Shown: positions 6,160 through 11,135 of the stretch, in pieces
Position numbering within the stretch: position 1 is the first letter of the stretch
Layout: the number at the start of each line of letters is the position of its first letter
Assembly: GCA_018897415.1 (NCBI GenBank)
Contig: JAHIKR010000096.1
Span: 1 to 11,135, forward strand
Direction: 5' to 3'
From: Pseudomonadota bacterium
Lineage (GTDB): Bacteria > Desulfobacterota > Desulfobacteria > Desulfobacterales > ETH-SRB1
Length of the DNA: 11,135 nt
Made by a program: the position numbers and the translations under genes
The notes under the pieces: generated by a model
Seen by the model: the letters and a program-made list of their open reading frames with translations, nothing else
The model's database searches: none
Told to the model about the DNA's origin: nothing

Positions 6160-7596
6160 ATGGCTGAAGAAGCAAAAACCCAGGAAGAAAAACCTCAGGA
6201 CAAGCGACCTCTGGTTTCAAGAGTGCCTGTTAAAGACAAAGAAATGCTTGATCTTTTATTAGCAGACAGGGGCGTAACGTATTACGAGGAAATGAAAAAA
6301 TTTCCTGTTGATACAGAAGCTTTTAAGAAAACTCTGGATGCTTCATGCAAATCCCGTATTCGGACCTGGCTCAAAATTTGTGCACATTGTGGCATGTGTG
6401 CTGATACCTGTTTCTTTTATCTTGCAAATGACAGGGATCCCAAACAGGTCCCTTCCTATAAAATTCAATCCACACTTGGTGAAATCGTAAAAAGGAACGG
6501 GGATGTAGATACCGACTTCATGATTAATTGTATGGATACAGCATGGGGCAAGTGTACCTGCTGCAACCGATGTGGAATGTATTGTCCTCATGGAATTGAT
6601 ATGGGCGTTATGTTCGGCTATACGAGAGGGCTCTGCTTTTCTCAGGGTTTTGTTCCTCATGAAATGAAAATCGGCTCTGGAATGCACTGGATATTCAATG
6701 CGCAGATGGATGTTACTGTAGAAGACTATGTTGAGACCTGTGAGTGGATGGTAGAGGAAAATGAGGAGTACTATCCAGGATTGACTATTCCCGTCGATAA
6801 AGTAGGGGCGGATATTATGTACGTAGTAAATGCCCGTGAACCAAAACATTATCCGCAGGATCTTGCAGTAGCAGCGATTTTGTTCCACCTGGCCGGTGAA
6901 AGTTGGACGGTCCCCAGTAAGGGTTGGGAGGGAACAAGCCTTGCCATGTTTGCCGGTGACTGGGCATGTTGCAAGCAGCAGGTAGAAAATGTCTATGCGG
7001 CAATGGAAAGGCTAAAAGTAAAGAGATATGTTGGCACAGAGTGCGGCCATCAGCACCGTGCAACTATTACTGAAGGGCCTTATTGGGCTGGGCGAAAAAG
7101 TGGCGATCCACCTGTCCCAGGGCTTCATTACGTTGAGTGGGTATTAGAGGCGCTGGAAACAGGAAAACTTAAGCTGGATCCAGCCAAAAAGATCAAAGAG
7201 CCCTGTACACTTCAGGATCCGTGCAACTATGTTAGAAATCATGGCTTGACTGATGTTACAAGAAAAATCATGTCGTATATAGCAGAGGATTTCCGTGAAA
7301 TGAGCCCAAACCGTGAACACAATTTTTGCTGTGGTGGTGGCGGTGGTATGAACGGTATAGGACGTTACAGAAAGGAAAGAAACATAGGTCTCAAGGTCAA
7401 ACGCGATCAGATTCTTGCAACCGGTACAAAGTTTGTTGTTTCTGCATGTCATAACTGCTGGGATGCTATAAGAGACCTGGAAGAAGTCTATAAAATTGGC
7501 ATTAAATGGAGTTTCCTGAAACCTATTCTTCTCGAGATGGTGATTGTGCCGGATCATTTAAAACCAAAAGAAGAAGAAGAAGGTGCGAATGAATAA
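6160..7596 (+). CDS. tmcB: TmcB/DsrK-like iron-sulfur protein with CCG domain
   Basis: A 478-residue HdrD-type protein. Two [4Fe-4S] motifs lie at C74AHC77GMC80ADTC84 and C132TCC135NRC138GMYC142P. The C-terminal half contains one complete CCG domain: C349TLQDPC355, C390C391GGGGG and C430HNC433. An earlier half-motif is degenerate (C270C271K, Cys295), as seen in DsrK/TmcB. These proteins lack membrane segments and sit on the cytoplasmic face of the membrane subunit, where the CCG site is thought to act on a disulfide such as DsrC. The start has GGAGAG 7 bases upstream. The acidic C-terminus (KEEEEGANE) overlaps the next gene by 8 bases. TmcB is preferred over DsrK because no dsrJOP genes accompany it and a tetraheme cytochrome c3 follows; HmcF is a less likely alternative. 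Confidence 0.85.
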   Translation: MAEEAKTQEEKPQDKRPLVSRVPVKDKEMLDLLLADRGVTYYEEMKKFPVDTEAFKKTLDASCKSRIRTWLKICAHCGMCADTCFFYLANDRDPKQVPSYKIQSTLGEIVKRNGDVDTDFMINCMDTAWGKCTCCNRCGMYCPHGIDMGVMFGYTRGLCFSQGFVPHEMKIGSGMHWIFNAQMDVTVEDYVETCEWMVEENEEYYPGLTIPVDKVGADIMYVVNAREPKHYPQDLAVAAILFHLAGESWTVPSKGWEGTSLAMFAGDWACCKQQVENVYAAMERLKVKRYVGTECGHQHRATITEGPYWAGRKSGDPPVPGLHYVEWVLEALETGKLKLDPAKKIKEPCTLQDPCNYVRNHGLTDVTRKIMSYIAEDFREMSPNREHNFCCGGGGGMNGIGRYRKERNIGLKVKRDQILATGTKFVVSACHNCWDAIRDLEEVYKIGIKWSFLKPILLEMVIVPDHLKPKEEEEGANE

Positions 7597-7984
7597 TAAT
7601 AATAATAAAATAATACTGTGTTTGGTAATTGCCGCCTGTGTTGCGCCTTTCATCATAATTAGTGCAGCATTTGCCCAGGATGACATTCAACAGCTACAAC
7701 ATGATATCTTTGTTGATCGTGAAAGGCCTGCTGCTGTTTTTCCTCACGCACTTCATGCTGATGAGTTAGGGATTGACTGCCTGGAATGCCACCACATTTA
7801 CAAAGATGGTGAAAATGTATGGGATGAATCTGAGTTGAGTGACTGTACCGGATGCCACAGCCTTAAGGCGGATGGTAAGAAAATGTCGGCTATGAGAGCA
7901 TTTCATACAAACTGCAAAGATTGTCACTTAAAGGAAAACAAAGGCCCTGTTACCTGTGGTGAATGCCATACAAAGAAAAAGTAA
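7589..7984 (+). CDS. tmcA: Periplasmic tetraheme cytochrome c3 (TmcA-like)
   Basis: A 131-residue precursor. Residues 1-29 form a Sec signal peptide (Lys7, hydrophobic core, cleavage expected after A27-F28-A29), so the mature protein is periplasmic. Four CxxCH heme sites are present: C64LECH68, C86TGCH90, C109KDCH113 and C123GECH127. His53, His56, His69 and His106 supply the other four axial ligands, giving the bis-histidine tetraheme set of class III cytochromes. The mature protein has many acidic residues, as in type II c3 (TmcA). I chose ATG 7589 because AGAAGG lies 5 bases upstream; a GTG at 7583 would add two residues but has no spacing. It overlaps the tmcB-like gene by 8 bases and ends the operon. 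It should exchange electrons with periplasmic hydrogenase, formate dehydrogenase or other c3. Confidence 0.9.
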   Translation: MNNNNNKIILCLVIAACVAPFIIISAAFAQDDIQQLQHDIFVDRERPAAVFPHALHADELGIDCLECHHIYKDGENVWDESELSDCTGCHSLKADGKKMSAMRAFHTNCKDCHLKENKGPVTCGECHTKKK

Positions 7985-8014
7985 CAATATTATTTATACT
8001 ATATAAACTCACAT

Positions 8015-8042
8015 ACGCTCAGGCTTTCTCTCCTTTGAGCGT
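8015..8042. terminator. Hairpin downstream of cytochrome c3 gene
   Basis: ACGCTCA (8015-8021) pairs perfectly with TGAGCGT (8036-8042) across a 14-base pyrimidine-rich loop, 30 bases after the cytochrome stop. No U-run follows, so it may protect or pause the transcript and not itself act as an intrinsic terminator. Confidence 0.3.
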
Positions 8043-8076
8043 TAATAGTGGCTTTCCTATATGGCCTAAAGAGATT

Positions 8077-8110
8077 GAAAGCGGGGAATAGCATATGATT
8101 CCCCGCTTTC
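8077..8110. terminator. Strong 13-bp hairpin, terminator-like
   Basis: GAAAGCGGGGAAT (8077-8089) and ATTCCCCGCTTTC (8098-8110) form a perfect 13-bp stem with an 8-base loop (AGCATATG). This is by far the most stable simple hairpin near the end of the operon. Neither side has a clean T-run (TGTGGTTATA on the plus strand, AATCTCTTT on the minus strand), so it is only probably a transcription end. Confidence 0.5.
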
Positions 8111-8277
8111 TGTGGTTATACTCCCCAAAATATCCTCGTAAATTTGAAAACCTCAGCTCCATATGCGTAGGCTACGAGCAATAATCCCCCTGAATCACTT
8201 CCCATAACTCTGCCCATGTGTTCAAGGTTATAGGTCTTTGGAAGTTTTTTCGGATATTTGTAATAGAAATCGTTTTA

Positions 8278-8333
8278 TTGACTTATTAATAATATCGTCT
8301 ATTGTTAATAATGATTATTTATATTATTATATA
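8278..8333 (+). promoter_or_regulatory. AT-rich candidate promoter for the GYD-domain gene
   Basis: Two overlapping possibilities are visible: TTGACT (8278-8283) with TATTGT (8300-8305) at 16 bases, and TTGTTA (8303-8308) with TATTAT (8325-8330) at 16 bases. The second would give a leader of about 25 bases. The AT-richness of the stretch makes chance matches easy. Confidence 0.35.
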
Positions 8334-8362
8334 GATTTACATATTGGAAAGGAGAAATAGTT

Positions 8363-8647
8363 ATGGCGACATTTGTTATGTTAGGCAAGTACACATCCGA
8401 ATCATTAAAGGGCATAAGCCCGGAGCGTACCGATCAGGCAGTAAATCTGATAAAAAAATGCGGTGGCGAAGTTAAATCTATTTATGCTTTGCTTGGCAAG
8501 CATGATTTAATAGCTATTGTTGATTACCCCGGCGTAGAACAGGCGATGAAGGCCTCTATTGCCCTGAGCAAACTAACTGGTATTGCGTTCACTACATCGC
8601 AGGCAATTTCAGTAGAAGAATTTGATAAGATGATAACCGATATTTAA
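8363..8647 (+). CDS. GYD domain-containing protein
   Basis: A 94-residue soluble protein that fits the small GYD family over its full length. It opens with the characteristic strand MATFVMLGKYT, followed by a helix (GISPERTDQAVNLIKKCGGEVKS), the core strands YALLGKHDLIAIVDYP, and a second helix (EQAMKASIALSKLTG). The fold is expected to be a ferredoxin-like alpha/beta dimer. No catalytic function is established for the family. The start is well supported by AAAGGAG about 8 bases upstream. It is followed 43 bp later by the MCE gene, so the two may share a transcript, but nothing in the sequence ties their functions together. Confidence 0.85.
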   Translation: MATFVMLGKYTSESLKGISPERTDQAVNLIKKCGGEVKSIYALLGKHDLIAIVDYPGVEQAMKASIALSKLTGIAFTTSQAISVEEFDKMITDI

Positions 8648-8690
8648 AAATTTCGGGTAATCACCTGAAATACGGCAATAAGGTTCTATC

Positions 8691-9434
8691 ATGGGGCGCA
8701 ACTCCGTTACAGTTATTATAATAGCAGCGCTGCTGGGAGCAGTGGGGCTAACAGCCTTTTTTTCCTTTCAAAATGACGAAACCTTTACAGTTGTTTTTAA
8801 AGATGCAAAAAAACTTGAGTCTGGAGCTAATGTTTATCTTTCAGGGATAGCCATAGGTAATGTCAAGGACATTGATTTTGATAATGGGAAAGTTAAGGTT
8901 TTCATAGGGCTTGATAAAAAATTTCAGAATAAACTCCCGAAAAATTCTTCTTTCTTTATAATGCCTGAACTAAAAGAGCATAATAATAAGTGTGTTTTAG
9001 TTCAAATTTCTGAACCAGAGGTCAATGATTATATAAAGACAGGTGATATTGTTGAAGGAATTGATTCAGAATACCAATTGAAGAGATTGGAATTAAGTGA
9101 GGCAATTAATGAAATAATTAATTCTGAATCTGCAAAAGAACTTGCTCAAAACATAAATAGGTTCGCAAAAGATTTTAAAGAAGCTTTGGATAAGATCGAC
9201 TGGAACAAGTTAGAAGAAGAAATCCAGAAGGAGGTGCTCTCACTGGCTGTCGACATCGACAAGGCGCTGCAATCGGAAGAAATAAAAACCGCATTTGAAC
9301 AGATAGAAGAAAAAATAAACAAAGTTCAAAATGCTCTTCAAAAAGTTGCTGAAAGTGAAGAGGCAAAACAGCTTAATGAGGCCTTAGAAAATTTTTATCA
9401 AAAACTTGAAAAAGAGTTATCAGAAACAGGTTGA
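8691..9434 (+). CDS. MlaD/MCE-family membrane-anchored protein with long helical tail
   Basis: A 247-residue protein with one N-terminal membrane anchor (about residues 5-26), an MCE/MlaD domain at about 31-110 (F32TVVFKDAKKLESGANVYLSGIAIGNV, with family-typical glycines 45, 52 and 56), and a charged, helical, probably coiled-coil tail from about 125 to the end. MCE proteins form hexameric rings that carry lipids between membranes, normally with an MlaE permease and MlaF ATPase; neither is adjacent here. The tail contains similar segments starting at residues 145 (SESAK), 195 (SEEIK) and 222 (SEEAK), suggesting duplicated helices. The start ATG has a weak AAGG upstream. The stop lies against the start of the next gene, implying coupling. 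Domain call is confident; lipid transport by this protein is inferred. Confidence 0.8.
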   Translation: MGRNSVTVIIIAALLGAVGLTAFFSFQNDETFTVVFKDAKKLESGANVYLSGIAIGNVKDIDFDNGKVKVFIGLDKKFQNKLPKNSSFFIMPELKEHNNKCVLVQISEPEVNDYIKTGDIVEGIDSEYQLKRLELSEAINEIINSESAKELAQNINRFAKDFKEALDKIDWNKLEEEIQKEVLSLAVDIDKALQSEEIKTAFEQIEEKINKVQNALQKVAESEEAKQLNEALENFYQKLEKELSETG

Positions 9435-9439
9435 AAAAA

Positions 9440-10156
9440 ATGCCAGATGATTTTCTCTCCGCTATGACTCAGGAAGTCAAAGAGGAGGTTATTCATAATT
9501 ATTTATATGAAAGGCGCTTGATCGAAGAACAGATCAACTATGTAAAGGAGCTTGCCAAACATACCATTCAGATTCAGGGAATGCTCTACAGACGCTTTGC
9601 GCGAATATATGATCTGCTTATGAAGCCTGAATTCATCAAAGATTTTGCGCTTAAGATAGGATTAAAAGATGTCCCTTTTAAGGAACGAATGGCTGATGAT
9701 AAGGAATACCGTAAAGGTGTTAGGTTAATCAAAATTCGTGGTCTAACCGATCGTTCAAAATTTAAAAACCTCTTTTTAGAATCATACAAGCGGCTGCATA
9801 ATTGGAATAATCAGTACCTTGAAGCTTATAAGGACCTTATAAAGGAATGTGAAGCGGTAAATCACAACCTTAAAAAGTTTGAGGATAATCACGACCTTCT
9901 TACCATCCTGAACTTCCTGAAAAATATGGATATTGAAGAAATCACAAAAAAACATTTTATGGGCGATAATTTCTCACCCGAAGAAATAGCTTCTATTGAA
10001 AAAACTATGCGTTTCAAACCTGTCAGAGTAGAACAATTCAATCTCATACCGCCTCCAAGTCTTCCCAAACTCACTGATGTTAAGGACCAGATGGCTTCCC
10101 TGGCGGATTCTGTCTATGTCCAGTACCGCAACAAGATGAAAAACATTATCAAATAA
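9440..10156 (+). CDS. Hypothetical helical protein coupled to the MCE gene
   Basis: I do not recognise the family. The 238-residue product is hydrophilic, rich in Lys, Glu, Asp and aromatic residues, without signal peptide, membrane segment or cysteine cluster. Predicted character is mostly helical, with coiled-coil-like stretches near the start (VIHNYLYERRLIEEQINYVK) and middle (NQYLEAYKDLIKECEAVNHN), then a proline-rich patch (LIPPPSLPKL) near residue 208. I prefer ATG 9440, five bases after the MCE stop. A TTG at 9431, overlapping that stop, would add three residues. Tight coupling suggests that it acts with the MCE protein, perhaps as a cytoplasmic partner, but this is inference only. Confidence 0.75.
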   Translation: MPDDFLSAMTQEVKEEVIHNYLYERRLIEEQINYVKELAKHTIQIQGMLYRRFARIYDLLMKPEFIKDFALKIGLKDVPFKERMADDKEYRKGVRLIKIRGLTDRSKFKNLFLESYKRLHNWNNQYLEAYKDLIKECEAVNHNLKKFEDNHDLLTILNFLKNMDIEEITKKHFMGDNFSPEEIASIEKTMRFKPVRVEQFNLIPPPSLPKLTDVKDQMASLADSVYVQYRNKMKNIIK

Positions 10157-10190
10157 GTATCACTGCTTTCCACGATAAGCTGAAGAAAAG

Positions 10191-10219
10191 TTGACAACAT
10201 ACTAAGTTTATAATATATA
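10191..10219 (+). promoter_or_regulatory. Candidate promoter upstream of the acetyltransferase gene
   Basis: TTGACA (10191-10196) is followed after 17 bases by TATATA (10214-10219). A perfect TATAAT at 10209-10214 is only 12 bases from this -35 and so is less likely to pair with it. The site lies in the 186-bp gap before the GNAT gene, suggesting that it is transcribed separately from the MCE gene pair. Confidence 0.4.
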
Positions 10220-10342
10220 TTTTAAATATTAAACTCAAATTCGCACCTCATCTATTTATCACAAGCCGAGCAACCAGTTACCTGCAACTATGCCAGACAA
10301 TTGGGACAAAATGCAAAAAAACATACCAAATTTCTTGAAAAA

Positions 10343-10882
10343 ATGATTTGCTTGCCTGATAAAACAAATCAACTTAATTTCTTAAAAACATGCTGTTCAA
10401 TAAAGGATAAACTGGGGGTTAACATAACCATCAGGGCATATCGGGTTGAAGATTACCCGCGTCTTATAGATATGTATGACAGATTTGAGCCCAAAAGAAT
10501 TGCAATGGGACTTCCCCATTCTGATAAAAAACTAAGGGGAAACTGGATAGACTGTATATTAAGCTCATTTTTCAATATGGTAGCTATTTACCAAAATAAA
10601 ATTATAGGCCATGCTGCAATTGATATACTTCGCAATAAATCTTCTCCAGAGTATATGATTTTTCTTGATCAGGATTTCAGGAATCGGGGAATCGGTACCA
10701 GTCAAACAATGATTATTAAAAAAATATGTGAGGAGCTTGGATGCAAACAAGTCTGGGTTGCTATAACATGTCACAGTATGCTGGGCATAAGGGTATTTAA
10801 AAAATTAGGATTCAAATTTACTGGAGCAATTGGACCAGAACGCGAAATGGTACTTAAACTAAAGCCGAAATCGAAAAAATAG
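10343..10882 (+). CDS. GNAT-family N-acetyltransferase
   Basis: A 179-residue single-domain acetyltransferase. A short N-terminal extension leads into NITIRAYRVEDYPRL (27-41), the usual first strand and helix of GNAT enzymes. The acetyl-CoA pyrophosphate-binding motif is R113NRGIG118, followed by helix TSQTMIIKKICEEL and the C-terminal signature SMLGIRVFKKLGFKFTG. The acceptor is not evident from sequence. The next gene starts one base after its stop and is a histone-deacetylase/AcuC-family protein, so a protein-lysine acetylation role similar to AcuA is plausible. Start choice is uncertain: the frame extends to a TTG at 10301 and no start has a good ribosome binding site; ATG 10343 is the first ATG in frame. 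Confidence 0.85.
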   Translation: MICLPDKTNQLNFLKTCCSIKDKLGVNITIRAYRVEDYPRLIDMYDRFEPKRIAMGLPHSDKKLRGNWIDCILSSFFNMVAIYQNKIIGHAAIDILRNKSSPEYMIFLDQDFRNRGIGTSQTMIIKKICEELGCKQVWVAITCHSMLGIRVFKKLGFKFTGAIGPEREMVLKLKPKSKK

Positions 10883-10883
10883 C

Positions 10884-11135
10884 ATGCAATCAGCTTTCAT
10901 ATACAGCGATGAATTTTCAAAATTTAAGGTAAGTAAAGAATATCCATGGCTTACAGAAAGATCAGATGTTACATACAACAAATGCAAGGAGCTCAGGCTT
11001 CTTGACCATGACTGGATAAAGGTTGTTCAGCCAAAACCAGCTTCAATCAAAGACCTGTATCTATATCAGACAAAGGAATATATTGATCTTCTGAAGAAAG
11101 CCGACAAAGGGGTTTTTGAGGAATTAATGCTCAGA
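10884..11135 (+). CDS. Histone deacetylase/AcuC superfamily protein, N-terminal part (partial)
   Basis: The frame is open for 84 codons from ATG 10884 to the right edge. The fragment starts MQSAFIYSDEFSKF and continues with EYPWLTERSDVTYNKCKELRLLD (about 19-41) and ASIKDLYLYQTKEYIDLLKKA (about 53-73). These are the N-terminal conserved blocks of class I-like deacetylases, including AcuC and acetylpolyamine amidohydrolases: the 'yxHPExPxRl' region and the 'D L..vHt.eYi..l' helix. The usual HP-E reads YPWLTER here. The zinc site lies in the missing part, so activity cannot be judged. It follows the GNAT gene by one base and is surely co-translated with it. The likely role is removal of acetyl groups from lysines, possibly on acetyl-CoA synthetase as for AcuC. 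Confidence 0.8.
   Translation, partial: MQSAFIYSDEFSKFKVSKEYPWLTERSDVTYNKCKELRLLDHDWIKVVQPKPASIKDLYLYQTKEYIDLLKKADKGVFEELMLR

Larger units (their letters stand above)
7985..8362. other. 378-bp intergenic region after the cytochrome operon
   Basis: This contains two hairpins (8015-8042 and 8077-8110), a short minus-strand open frame (8116-8217) of doubtful reality, and very AT-rich sequence with promoter-like boxes in front of the GYD-domain gene. No convincing gene is present. It separates the energy-metabolism operon from an unrelated-looking gene group. Confidence 0.65.

Noticed and set aside
8116..8217. 33-codon minus-strand gene
   Set aside because: No ribosome binding site, no family match and short length; left as a finding and not listed as a gene.
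10301..10342. TTG start and N-terminal extension of the GNAT protein
   Set aside because: No ribosome binding site and no domain content in the extra 14 residues; kept only as an alternative start.

Overview
The window looks like chromosomal DNA from an AT-rich, strictly anaerobic Desulfobacterota (deltaproteobacterial) sulfate reducer or a close syntrophic relative. I infer this from gene content: a soluble heterodisulfide-reductase (Hdr) operon with MvhD and an FrhB-like subunit, next to a membrane electron-transfer module with a periplasmic tetraheme cytochrome c3. No rRNA, tRNA, CRISPR array, phage gene or transposase gene is visible.

Region 1 (1-4608, minus strand) reads in transcription order hdrC-hdrB-hdrA-mvhD-FrhB-like, the last gene running off the left edge. 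hdrC/hdrB and hdrB/hdrA overlap by a few bases, and mvhD and the FrhB-like gene are 13 bp apart. The exception is a 382-bp gap between hdrA and mvhD, which holds a 224-bp element with near-perfect terminal inverted repeats (960-1183). The encoded proteins should form a cytoplasmic, FAD-based electron-bifurcating or -confurcating assembly. Electrons would enter or leave through FrhB-like/MvhD, be split at HdrA, and pass through HdrC to a disulfide-type substrate at HdrB.

Region 2 (4609-5415) is an 807-bp divergent intergenic region. It has a credible sigma70-type promoter on each side, each overlapped by a short palindrome, a 123-bp inverted-repeat element with a GC-rich hairpin at 4779-4901, and a long, possibly structured leader in front of the rightward operon.

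Region 3 (5416-7984, plus strand) encodes a NarI-like cytochrome b membrane protein, a DsrK/TmcB-like iron-sulfur protein with a CCG domain, and a secreted tetraheme cytochrome c3. Together they look like a compact Tmc-type complex linking the periplasmic cytochrome c pool, the membrane and a cytoplasmic thiol/disulfide site. The order is C-B-A and no TmcD follows. Its divergence from the Hdr operon suggests that both serve the same energy metabolism.

Region 4 (7985-8362) is intergenic and contains two hairpins (one with a 13-bp perfect stem) and AT-rich promoter-like sequence.

Region 5 (8363-11135, plus strand) holds a GYD-domain protein, a single-pass MlaD/MCE protein with a long helical tail, an unrecognised helical protein that starts at the MCE stop codon, a GNAT acetyltransferase, and the N-terminal part of a histone-deacetylase/AcuC-family protein cut by the right edge. 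The last two are one base apart and recall the AcuA/AcuC pair that controls acetyl-CoA synthetase by reversible acetylation.
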